Assembly (NCBI GenBank): GCA_029204225.1
Contig: CM055097.1
Coordinates: 6,033,676 to 6,097,675, forward strand
From: Diphasiastrum complanatum
Taxonomy: Eukaryota > Streptophyta > Lycopodiopsida > Lycopodiales > Lycopodiaceae
DNA: 64,000 nt
Direction: 5' to 3'
Part shown: piece after piece, positions 37,527 through 48,060 of the stretch
Layout of the letters: each line of letters opens with the position of its first letter
How positions within the stretch are numbered: position 1 is the first letter of the stretch
Translations under genes and position numbers: made by a program
The notes under the pieces: generated by a model
Told to the model about the DNA's origin: nothing
Seen by the model: the letters and a program-made list of their open reading frames with translations, nothing else
Database searches by the model: none

Positions 37527-37608
37527 GTTAAGTCAGGAAGCACACAAGAATTTTTGTGCTATCTTGAATCTTCAAATCAAGGCATTCAAGTATCCAGATT
37601 AAGGGGGG
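37527..37608 (+). pseudogene. CopF: C terminus of Copia pol and polypurine tract
   Basis: The + strand reads L-S-Q-E-A-H-K-N-F-C-A-I-L-N-L-Q-I-K-A-F and a stop. It is collinear with the last residues of the copy ending at 52479. AAGGGGGG, the polypurine tract that primes plus-strand synthesis, lies at the LTR border (about 37600-37608). Only the last ~25 codons of pol survive. Confidence 0.75.
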
Positions 37609-38475
37609 TGTTGGATTTCTGTTCTCTCCATCCCTTATCTCATTGCTAATCTAGATCCATTCATTTGTTGTATGTAAATACTTGTATATTCACACATTCT
37701 ACAGAAATACAATTGTTTTCTAACAATTTGTAGAAATACAAAGGAATCGGTGACAGTGTTCTGTCGACTTAGCCGACATCAACTAATCGTCCATCACTAT
37801 TCGATGGACACCGACTAATCATCTTACTCTGACTATTTGTCGGACACCTTCGACTAGTCATCGTTCACCGACTAAGTCACGTATCAATTCCAATAGTCGG
37901 CTCAAACATTTGGCCGCTCAACAATACCTTCATCACAACCAGACAGAATCTCCAAAAGAACCAGATACTGTCTGATAGCGATTGCTAATAGCACGTAGTG
38001 CCTTAATCCCATTTGTAAAGTATAGACTAAGTATTCTTTTAATTATTTAGTCATGTGTATATATCCAGCAACTTATCCGTTGTTCGATTAGATCAGTAAT
38101 TATTTAGCATATCAATGGAACATTCAGAGTGCAATTGTTTTGTTCTTTCTCTTTGTTATCATAGAGTATTGTTTAAGGAAAAACGTGACTCAACATTTGG
38201 CGGCTCACGACCGGACGAAATCTCCAACAGAACCAGATATTGTCCGATGGTGACTGCTAACAACACGTAGTGTCTTAATCCCATTTGTAAAGTACAGACT
38301 AAGCATTCTTTTAATTAGTTAGTCATGTGTATATATCCAACAACTTATCAATTGCTTGGTTAGCTCAATAATTCATCTAGCATATCAATCGAACATCCAA
38401 AGCACAACTGTTTTGTTCTTTCTCTCTGTTATCATAGAATATTGTTTCAGGAAAAACACAGCTGATCTATCTGCA
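37609..38475 (+). repeat. CopF 3' LTR containing a 272-bp tandem duplication (end uncertain)
   Basis: It begins TGTTGGATTTCTG after the polypurine tract, like the other Copia LTRs here. From about 37930 a segment repeats with period 272 bp: the word ATTTGTAAAGTA(T/C)AGACTAAG occurs at 38011 and 38283. The two units are roughly 80% alike by eye. No partner LTR is in the window, so the 3' end is not fixed. One possible end is the CAACA near 38198. Confidence 0.6.
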
Positions 38476-39290
38476 TTCAGACTGTATCTATTCACGATTG
38501 AATAATGAATGCTCCAGTAATCCAAGTCGTGTACATGATGTGGAATGCTTATTTTGTTTTGGTTCTGATTGATTCTTTCTTGCAAATAAATTGTTCGTAC
38601 ATTAAATTGTTTTATATGCCATTGATAGTCTGAGTCGATCATAATTCTCTAAAGTTCCACACTGTTACACTTTCACTATGCCAAAGCTGTAACTCAATCT
38701 ACTACGTGCATGTCTATGGAATCGACTGCATTGATCCAGTGACTTCGAAGCTATGATCAAGTAGGGAGGTCTTCGATTCGTCGTAGTCGGAGTTGGCTTG
38801 AATTCAATAGACATAGTTACATGCACCAAGGATTTTTCTCCCTATCAAAATACAGGCAATATTGAAGGGTCCATGGCATGTCATAACTCACCTTTTGCCT
38901 ATACATTTTCTACGTTCATGCTCTTTGGCATTCTCTGTGGTCTATTGATATTACGTCCAACAGTTCTTTTATGCTCAACATACCTTGATTGACTAGATCA
39001 ACAAGACTTCTCAATGAGGTTTGGAATAATTTTCAATCAATGGCTAAACGCATGGTTGGTGGTACAACATGGTGACTGTCAAGGACACTACCTTTTTTGG
39101 ATAGAAATGCACTCAAAAAAAGATTTATTGTTTAACATTCTAAACTGGATCCACTAGAGATGAAGAGACTATAACTGTTTGTAGCAGATTTGTAGGTGTG
39201 TATTTCTAATAATTGCTTAATAATTACTTCTGTTGTGGACAACTGGTCGTCGGCTTCTCTCTCTCTCGCTCTCACTCTAGCTCTAGTTCT
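38476..39290. other. Spacer; nothing recognised
   Basis: No open frame with a motif and no repeat boundary is seen. The stretch ends at a CT microsatellite. Confidence 0.4.
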
Positions 39291-39296
39291 GTCTCT

Positions 39297-39300
39297 CTCT

Positions 39301-39366
<66 letters not shown>
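39297..39366. repeat. (CT)n microsatellite
   Basis: About 35 CT units, in a wider CT-rich stretch from 39257. The open frames across it are artefacts. Confidence 0.97.
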
Positions 39367-39368
<2 letters not shown>

Positions 39369-39899
39369 GTTCGAAGGATCTCCCGCTCTAGCTCTCTCTC
39401 TGCTCGCATTCGCAAGATCTCTTAGTATTGGTTTGATAAACATCTTTCTTGTTGATCGTGCTCTTTCTAATCGTGTTGTGGCTGATCCAGGTCTTTTTTG
39501 CTAATTGTGATATGTTTGATCGAGCTCTTTGTATGATCGATTAGTCTATGCACAAAATAACAGACGATTTTAGCATGGATAGTCTTCAGGGTAATAACAT
39601 ATATTTCACAAATTCAATTCTGGATATTCCAACAGTTTTTTCTACAATGCCTAGGACATACACAAGTGATCCCATCATGTAATCTCATCATTGCGCCGAC
39701 AAAGCTGCAATGAGGGACTATTGGGTTGGTAAAAAATGGGAACAGAGAATGAAAGATTTTTTTTTAGGAGGCTTGGAGATCAACCTTATGTAGATGACGT
39801 CAAAATAAGAAAAAAAATCTGTATAGCTACGACAAAATGTTGGTGAAGACATACACAACAATTTTCAATAAGTATTCAGAGGGAGATATTCAAGGAACT

Positions 39900-40304
39900 A
39901 CTTCTGCAACCAACTTTTTGGGAGCTGCAAATATCATCTAATATTGTTGAAAGCAATCTTGTTTCTAACATCCGTAACACCTTTAGTCAAATTAAGGTGC
40001 CCCAATGAACTCTTCGTGAAGAGATCTTTGCTTGCGATGGTACTAAACAAAGCTGATGGCACAACCAATCTCCCTCATTCGAGAATTGCAAGTGCTTTGG
40101 GTGTTCATCGCAGAAATATTGCTATAGCCTGTTCTTGCCTTAACATCAAGGACAACGAGGAGATTCTGCCCATGAGTGTCTATCAGAGACAATTGCCTAG
40201 AGGTAGCATAATCATGTCTCAAGTCAAGAAACTAGTGTATTCCTTTTGGAGTTTAGAAACTCGAGTATCCCACAACAAAAAAGACATACTTCAATAGAAC
40301 TCAA
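39900..40304 (+). pseudogene. Unidentified protein fragment, not a typical retroelement domain
   Basis: The open frame 39944-40297 contains N-K-A-D-G-T-T-N-L-P-H-S, A-S-A-L-G-V-H-R-R-N-I-A and F-W-S-L-E-T-R-V-S-H-N-K-K-D. The G-V-H-R-R-N-I segment resembles the recognition helix of a helix-turn-helix, but that is only an impression. Upstream translation in another frame (N-I-R-N-T-F-S-Q-I-K-V-P) suggests the original reading frame began earlier. It ends abruptly where Copia sequence starts (about 40305). It could be a captured host gene piece or part of a DNA transposon. Confidence 0.35.
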
Positions 40305-41530
40305 CAAATGTCAAATCAGAATCTAGTTCAAGATCTTCCTTCCATTAGCAAATCTGATATTCCTTGTGAAAGTTGTATTATCATCAAGCATGCTAGAAGC
40401 TTATTTATTTTTGATACCGTTTATACTTCTAGAGATTTGCTAGATCTTGTGCATAGTGATATTTGTGGCCCAATGCAGACTCCTTCCACAGGGAAAGCTC
40501 TTTATTTTCTAACTTTTATTGATGATTTTTTTTGAAGAACTGTAACTTATTTTCTGAAGAAGAAATTCAAGACTTTCAAGTTCTTCAAGCAGTTCAAGGC
40601 ATTTGCATAAAATTAGACCCAAAGGAAAATAAAAGCTCTACGCTCTGATGGAGAGGGAGAATACATCTCCACCGACTTCAAGGAGTTTTGCAAGACCTGT
40701 GAAATACATCAACAATACACCACTAGCTACTCACCACAATCCAACGGAGTAGCAGAAAGGAATAATCGGACTTATTGAAGTGCCAAACGTATAATGGCCC
40801 ATGCTTCTCTTCCAAAAAAGTTTTGGAGAGAAGCTGTCACTACGGCTGCCTATTTACAAAATCGATCCATCACTAAGGCCTTGAATGGAAAGACACCTTA
40901 TGAGATGTGGCCCTAGATCAAAACCATCACTAAAAAATATTTTAGTTTTTGGGTGCATTGCCTACGCTCAAATCCCTGCTGATCTAAGAAAGAAACTAGA
41001 CAACAAAGGCAAACAATAAATTTTCATAGGCTACTCTCCAGGTCATAAGGCATACAAGCTTTACAATCTGGACACCCATAATGCATTCACCAATAGAGAC
41101 GTCATTTTTGTGAAAGACCAATTTTTCGACCACAAGGGAGAAGCTCGAAAATATTTCGATCCAAGTATCGAAAACAGCTCCATGATCTAAAATCAGAAAA
41201 TCGATATTGACTCGAAAAATGAGTCAGAACCTCAACATATCAAACAACATCAAAGGATAAAATTTCAACCCAGAAGATCGAGTCGATTTAGACAACCTCC
41301 ATCAATTTTCATGGATGATCTGGCTTGTTACTTTTTGCAGGAACCAAAAACTGTCTCAAACACTCGATGTTGATCAGTGAAAAACTATGATGGACTCAGA
41401 ATTAGATTCTCTGATCGAGAATCAAATGTGGACTATAACTGAGCTACCAAAAGATCGAAATCTGATTCCATGCAAGTGGATATTCAAAGCGAAGTATGAT
41501 GTTACAGGAAAATTAAATCGAGTACAAAAT
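40305..41530 (+). pseudogene. CopG: Copia pre-integrase, integrase and RT start, decayed
   Basis: It begins N-L-V-Q-D-L-P-S-I, then C-E-S-C-I-I-I-K-H-A-R. The integrase core follows as L-V-H-S-D-I-C-G-P-M-Q, T-F-I-D-D-F-F and L-R-S-D-G-E-G-E-Y, with Asp residues kept. Y-S-P-Q-S-N-G-V-A-E-R and L-P-K-K-F-W-R-E-A-V come next, then a C-terminal domain in broken frames. RT begins as I-E-N-Q-M-W-T-I-T-E-L-P and P-C-K-W-I-F-K-A-K-Y and stops near 41530. At least six stops or frameshifts are present. It is related to CopA and CopB but not identical. No LTR is attached at either side. Confidence 0.8.
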
Positions 41531-42010
41531 CATTATTATGCTAACAATACTATCAGAGGATCGATCTAACTTGCTTTTTAGAAAATTTTGAGACATCATA
41601 GACAAATATGGTTATTGCGATAGTTGGTTAGTTTGATTTAGTTAGTTAGCAATGTGGAATAAGGATTATATAGAATGAGATATAACAAAGAAAGATCTGA
41701 ATGTGAATATGAACCATATAAAAAATAATGTGAGAGTAAGAGAAAGCTAGTACGTTACATTCATACATGAAAATGTTTGGAATTATTCTTAAAAAATAAT
41801 TTACTCAATAACAAAACTACAATATTGCATATATTGAAAGCTTTCAAGTGTTGAGGAGACAAAGAATGTTGAAGAATACTGATCAACATTCTTCTGAGTT
41901 GACATTTTTGTTGATTGGTCAAAGTTGGCATTTTCATTGAGTCAGAATTTCATTCACATAGATCACACATAGATTGAAAACCAAGATCTATTAAGTCTAA
42001 GGCAAGAGCA
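41531..42010. other. Spacer; nothing recognised
   Basis: AT-rich sequence between a + strand Copia relic and a - strand Copia RT piece; no motif or repeat boundary is seen. Confidence 0.4.
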
Positions 42011-42204
42011 CTAAAAATCTATGTAGTCTACACCATACTTTTGTGAGAAACCTTTCACAACTAGCTTGGCTTTGTATCTTGACACCTTTCCATTTGGTCC
42101 ATACTTGTATTTGTAGATCCATTTGTATTTCATGGGCTTCTTGTCTGCTGGTACTTGTTCAAGCGTCCACACCTTGTTTTGCTCCATAAAGTTTATTTTT
42201 TCTT
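42011..42204 (-). pseudogene. CopM2: RT N-terminal piece, separated from the rest by CopD
   Basis: The - strand reads E-E-K-I-N-F-M-E-Q-N-K-V-W-T-L, P-M-K-Y-K-W-I-Y-K-Y-K-Y and L-V-V-K-G-F-S-Q-K-Y-G-V-D-Y, the beginning of a Copia RT. Its upstream continuation, E-K-D-K-W-I-Q, is at 47166-47200 on the far side of CopD. Joining the two flanks restores normal spacing, so CopD landed in this pol gene. Sequence stops resembling RT at about 42011. Confidence 0.82.
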
Positions 42205-42963
42205 CCAAGATCAAGACTAGATTGAGATTCAAAATCAATCTTAGATCCTATGGCAAAAACACACTACTACATGCATTCAATCACTTCCAACTCTCACTCA
42301 CACGTGTGGGAAGTATTCAAAAGATAATCTAAGTAAAAACAAGCTGCTCTCCTCGGGTAGAGAGAGAAAATGCATCATGAGCTCTCAAGTAGAGAGAGAA
42401 AGCTAGAAAATCACTTACACTCAAAATCCACTCAATCTCAAAATCAATTAGATCCAAATGAGGAGTACAATGATATTAGTAGATTCATGAGCTACCACTA
42501 TGCTTAACTATGATTGGATCACACTTTGCCACCTCTTAATCCTATTGGACCATTGATCCATGCACCTCTAAATTTTATTGGACTATATTCAAGCACACCT
42601 CAAATTCCTATTGGACCACACATGGTTCCACCTCGAAATCCTATTGGACCTCTTAAACTTCATCAAACAAAAGCATTACACTTGTCTACACTCTAATTGG
42701 CACAAGTTTGGCCTCCTACTCTATTTTGGCTCAATAGTGGCATTACAAGTGGAAATGGATAATTTGCCATCTATGCCAAATTTGACCCTATCAACATCCT
42801 ACACCTAAATGCTTGACTATGAAATTCTATGAGACCCCTATATCAAACATTTTGATTTACTTTACAATCCTCCACACGTGGGAACATCCTCCACACATGT
42901 GAGATTCACTTACAAACTTCTATCATAAAAAATACCAAGCTAGATTTTTGCCAATTTCTCACA
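42205..42963 (-). repeat. CopD 3' LTR (outer end truncated)
   Basis: Matches 46405-47163 at constant offset 4200. The inner end is CTCACA on the + strand (TGTGAG on the - strand). The stretch corresponding to 46338-46404 is absent. Confidence 0.92.
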
Positions 42964-43089
42964 CTCCTCCTCAAAAAATAGCTTGGAAAGGTACTAGATC
43001 ACTTAAGAAGTTTATAAATCTTTTTGAGTGGATCCTTTGGTATGTATAAGAAGTGAAGATCAGCCAAGGGATCCATCATAGCAGCACCC

Positions 43090-45582
43090 TCACCATATCC
43101 ATGATAAGATCTCTTTGGTAGAGATCTCGTGCCAATGTCTTTGAAGAGTGCTCCACCAATATGCCACTATGATCATGGGCTTCCTCCATGCTTGATGATG
43201 ATCTTTGCTTTGAAAGTTCCACTTGCATGATGGATGCACCATCAATAGATAAATCTGAGGCTTCCAAGCCTCATAAGGATCATGGAGATCAAGATCATAA
43301 GATGTGAAACAATGATGATTATCAAGATTATGCTTTCTAGCTTGACTAGTCCACATACAATGAACTATATCCATGATGGATCTAATCTTGATATCAAAGA
43401 AACAATTTGCCTCAAAACATGTGAAAACGTGATTTTCAAAAAAGTGAGTACCAAGCTCAATCTTGTTCTTACTAGAACCAAGAGCATACTTTTGACAATG
43501 CAATAACTTGCTTTCAAAAAGTATTGGAAACACATCTAAGTCAATAATGACAAGAAACATGTCCATACCATAATCATCATACAAATCTAGTATAGCTTTT
43601 CTTGAACTTTGAGATCCAAAAAATTCAATAAAGCAAGATAGCATTTCAAGCAAAGGAGGAGAAGCATATATGAATGTGTTGTAGTAGATACAACATGAAA
43701 GATGCCTCTCTTTGCCATGTAAGGTGAGCCATAAAGACTCGGCCATGCATCTTGAAGATCTTCTTGAAATCATATGAAGAAGAAACTCCTCCTCACACAT
43801 TGGCCCCATCATAACTTGAATACCTTCAAAAAGGATAACTTGTAATGCTTCTTGAGAAGCCTTGATCTCGGCCACTTCCAAGATTGAATCTTCATGCAAT
43901 GTGACATCTCTATTCACAATCACTTTTGAAATATAGAGTGTAAAGACACTAAAGGCTTCCTTGATGGATGAGTATCCAATCATGATCCATGAGCTTGGAT
44001 CATCCTTCCTTCTTGTTTCCAAGGGAATATGTGCAAAGCAAGCACTACCAAGTTCACTAAGGTGATCAACCTTAGGCTTCATCTTGAATAAAACTTCATA
44101 TGGTGCTATTCCTTCAAGAGCTCCCAAACTCCTCAAAGCTTTGATCTTCAATGAGAATTTCTTCTCAACATATGCTTTGAATAATAAGAAATAATCGTAC
44201 ACCATAATACTTGAAGAGAGAAGATATGTGCATCTTGTGTGATCATCCTCCTTTGAGATATTGGACATATAAGAAACATCAAGAGATTTTGCACTCTCAC
44301 TTGGATCCAATTTGTAGATGCCTTCAAATCTTGATCCATATGCAAGGATCTCACCATCCTTCTTAATCACACAATTGTCAATATTGAAATTGACATCAAA
44401 GCCACTATCAAGAAGTTGGCCAACACTTAAGATGTTCTTTGTAAGCTTTGGGACAAAAAGAACATTGTTGAGAAAGAGATCTTTAGAAGATGTAAGCTTC
44501 AAGTGAATAATCCCTACTCCTTCAATATTGCACTCATGCTTACTTGCAAAGTATATGGTCCTCTTGACTCCATCATAAGGCATAATAGATGAAAAAGAGT
44601 GCTTGGAGCCACACATATGTGAAGATGCTCCACTATCAATATACCATGAGTCATCCTTGTTGAAGGTAGAAGAGGAGAAGCTTGATGCCATAAGAGAGCC
44701 TTCTCCATCACTTGCAATATAGTCTTCTTTCTCATTGGTGATGTTGGCTTGATTGAGTTGATTCTTCTTCTTGAAGCAATTGGTGGCATAATGGCCTTTC
44801 TTGCCACAATAAAAGCACTTGATCTTCTTCTTCTTGAGATTTGAAGTAGAAGCATGAGAGGTATCCTCCTCCTCCTCTTCATCTTGGTCTTTAGCTTTTT
44901 CATTAGAGAAGTGATGGTGTTGCTTCTTACTCCTCTCTTTGTGCTTGGCAAATAGAACTTTGCCATCATCATGATTGAGTGTTAGCTTGTCCATCCTCAA
45001 GAGTTTGTACTCTTGTCTTGATTCTTCAAAAATAAGCACACTTTGAAGGGCCTCCAAACTTGGTAGCTCCTCCTTAATGGCATAGGATTGGACAAGGTTG
45101 TCATATTCATCTCTCAAGCCATTGAGAATGACTTGGACTAGCTCACTTTGATTGATTGATTCACCAATACATGCAAGCTCCCTATGAATATCCTTGACTC
45201 TCAAAACATAATTAGATGCACTCTCATCACTCTTTTGACTACTTTGGAATATTTGATTTCTAAGAGTGAGGAGCCTAGAGGTGTTCTTAGCCTCATAGAT
45301 GGACTTGAGACAATCCCAAGCTTCCTCGGATGTAGAACAATCACCAATCTCCCTCAATATCTCATTAGAGACATTCATCTTAATGTAGTGGAGAGCCATC
45401 CTAGCTCTCTTCTTGTATTTTTGTACTTCTTGAAGGACTTGAGGCTACTCCTCAATCCCAAGTACAATGTCCATCACATCTTGGAGTATCAAGATGGACT
45501 CCATCCTCAACTTCCATATTGAATAATTGGAAGTAGACAATCTCTCACTTGGTTGCAACAAGTATGAACTCATTGAAGTCAT
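43090..45582 (-). CDS. CopD gag-protease-rearranged integrase polyprotein with one amber codon
   Basis: I place the start at the ATG at 45582 (M-T-S-M-S-S), where the frame gives the gag opening S-N-Y-S-I-W-K-L-R-M-E-S. A single TAG at 45447-45445 (codon 46) interrupts it where Gln fits. From the Met at 45399 the frame is open for 769 residues. Seen in order: gag helices (D-E-S-A-S-N-Y-V-L-R-V-K), zinc knuckle K-C-F-Y-C-G-K-K-G-H-Y-A-T-N-C, protease W-Y-I-D-S-G-A-S-S-H-M with flap N-I-L-S-V-G-Q-L-L-D-S-G. Then come integrase scraps: S-L-K-I-K-A-L-R-S joined directly to the C-terminal P-Y-E-V-L-F-K and G-S-A-C-F-A-H-I-P, so most of the DDE core is deleted. About 280 residues follow that I cannot assign. 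Gag and protease look functional; integrase cannot be. Confidence 0.85.
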
Positions 45583-46325
45583 GTAAAGTGGAGATAAATA
45601 AAAGTGATGAACAAAAAATGTTGCTTCTCTCTCACTATAGGATCCAATAATGGTGTGCTACCATCTCCTATGCAAGATCTTGCAACAAACTGTGAGATGA
45701 TTCTCACTAGCTATCCCAATCTCTCCAAAACTAGATCTACTTCACATCAAATGATGGAGTATGAGCAAAGTTAGGATCAAACACTCAGCACGTGTGAAAT
45801 ACACTAAGAAACCAAATTTGACTCAAATACAATGATATTGCATGAACAAAAATGGCTAAGATCTCAAAACAATGCCTAGATCACATATAGATGAGATTGG
45901 TAAGCATTCAACTGTGATCTTGGATCAAACAAGCAATCTCTTGACCAAACCAAATGCGTCCACCCAGGTCTAGGTGCCCTACCTAACCCTATTCAAAAGC
46001 TTATAACTTTTGATTGGCTCAACCAAATGGAATGAAACTGATTGCATCAGAAAATAGACAAAAATAGCTTCAAAACAAGCTATCTAACAAGATTTTTGGA
46101 TCAAACATGAAAGAGAACTCCCAAACTGAAGCTGGATGTTCCTCACACGTGTCTGAGCACCTGATTCCGTACAGTACCAAGTCAGACCCAATCAATGTCC
46201 TTTTGATCTCTTTTGATCCAAAATTGAACAAGATAGCTAGGAAAATAGGCCTTGACAATTTCTAGCTCAAGATTGATGAATAGTTTTCACTCAGATGGAT
46301 CAAAATGCATGGTAACCATAGGTAG

Positions 46326-46337
46326 GCTCTGATACCA
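46326..46337 (-). promoter_or_regulatory. CopD primer binding site
   Basis: GCTCTGATACCA on the + strand is the exact reverse complement of TGGTATCAGAGC (initiator tRNA-Met type) and directly abuts the 5' LTR at 46338. Confidence 0.92.
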
Positions 46338-47163
46338 TGTTGAATTTCACACGTGTGGACTGTCCACTATGTGTACTTGTGATCTCCTAAGGTGTGTAGA
46401 TGCACCAAGATCAAGACTAGATTGAGATTCAAAATCAATCTTAGATCCTATGGCAAAAACACACTACTACATGCATTCAATCACTTCCAACTCTCACTCA
46501 CACGTGTGGGAAGTATTCAAAAGATAATCTAAGTAAAAACAAGCTGCTCTCCTCGGGTAGAGAGAGAAAATACATCATGAGCTCTCGGGTAGAGAGAGAA
46601 AGCTAGAAAATCACTTACACTCAAAATCCACTCAATCTCAAAATCAATTAGATCCAAATGAGGAGTACAATGATATTAGTAGATTCATGAGCTACCACTA
46701 TGCTTAACTATGATTGGATCACACTTTGCCACCTCTTAATCCTATGGGACCATTGATCCATGCACCTCTAAATTTTATTGGACTATATTCAAGCACACCT
46801 CAAATTCCTATTGGACCACACATGGTTCCACCTCTAAATCCTATTGGACCTCTTAAACTTCATCAAACAAAAGCATTACACTTGTCTACACTCTAATTGG
46901 CACAAGTTTGGCCTCCTACTCTATTTTGGCTCAATAGTGGCATTACAAGTGGAAATGGATAATTTGCCATCTATGCCAAATTTGACCCTATCAACATCCT
47001 ACACCTAAATGCTTGACTATGAAATTCTATGAGACCCCTATATCAAACATTTTGATTTACTTTACAATTCTCCACACGTTGGAACATCCTCCACACATGT
47101 GAGATTCACTTACAAACTTCTATCATAAAAAATACCATGCTAGATTTTTGTCAATTTCTCACA
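46338..47163 (-). repeat. CopD 5' LTR
   Basis: 826 bp from TGTTGAATTTCAC to CTCACA on the + strand. It contains the palindrome ACACGTGTGG at two places (near 46348 and 46500) and short repeats with the word CCTATTGGACC at about 46740-46850. These occur in both LTRs. Confidence 0.92.
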
Positions 47164-48060
47164 TACCTGTATCCATTTGTCCTTCTCTGGATTGTCAATG
47201 GATTTTTCATAAGTCTGTGGTTCACCACTAAATCCACAAAACTCTACTGTGATGGAAGCTGAGCTGTCAAGTACATATTTGACTGATTATCTTCTTTCTC
47301 TTGACGTCTCTGACAGTCTTTACTTCCTTGGTCTGAGGCATGTACATTCTGTAGTATGAAGAATGTACATCGTAGCCTACCATGAATCCTTGCTCCACCT
47401 TTTCATCCAGCTTCTTTCTCTTCTTGTCTGGAATGTGTGCATATGCTACACATCCGAATATACGTACATGAGCCATATTTGGCTTGTTACCCCACCACAC
47501 CTCATGTGGAGTTGTGTGAGGAATGCTAGATTTACCAGTCATGTTCTATAGGTAGGCGGTGGCTGTAGCTACTGCTTCAGCCCATAACGATTTTGATGCC
47601 TTCGAATAGGCCATCATGCATCTCGCTGCTTCCATGAGAGTCATGTTTTTCCTCTCAGCAACACCATTGTGTTGTGGTGTAACATTTCTTTCTTCAAATG
47701 AAGGATGTCGCAACTGATACAAAACTCAGCAAATCATTTCTCCACCTCTGTGGGTTTGTAACTGCTTGACTTTCTTGTCAGTCCACTTCTCGACCCAATT
47801 TACAAACTCTATAAATTTATCAAGTGCCTCTGACTTGTTGTGGATGAAGTAGACAACTGCAAGCTTATTGAAATCATCAATGAAGGTGATGTAGTATCTT
47901 GATCCTCCCATAGAGACCACATCAAAGTGTCCACATATGTCCGAATATATCAACTCCAGAAATTCTGTCATTCTTGGTAAAGGGTGTATGCGACATCTTC
48001 CCTTTGGCACGCATCACAGGATGTCAGACTGGTTGCATCTTTGATGCTAACACCTGTGAA
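47164..48060 (-). pseudogene. CopM2: pre-integrase and integrase
   Basis: Open stretches at 48010-47726 and 47542-47267 encode L-I-Y-S-D-I-C-G-H (core start), Y-Y-I-T-F-I-D-D-F-N and L-Q-T-H-R-G-G-E (second Asp replaced by His). The C-terminal part has T-P-H-E-V-W-W-G-N-K-P and R-I-F-G-C-V-A-Y-A-H-I-P. The region from 47266 to 47164 is the linker towards RT, ending E-K-D-K-W-I-Q at the CopD border. Sequence is close to CopM1 (2229-3169). Confidence 0.85.

Larger units (their letters stand above)
42205..47163 (-). mobile_element. CopD: young non-autonomous Copia-type element, - strand
   Basis: The LTRs are 46338-47163 (5', 826 bp) and 42205-42963 (3', lacking the last 67 bp at its outer end). 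Over the shared 759 bp I count 9 mismatches and no indel. The PBS is at 46326-46337 and a polypurine tract at 42964-42972. One long frame encodes gag, protease and a rearranged integrase remnant; there is no recognisable RT or RNase H, so it would need enzymes from another element. It sits in the pol of CopM2. The outer border at 42205 is truncated, so no target duplication can be scored. CopE at 34871-37517 is an older relative. Confidence 0.88.
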
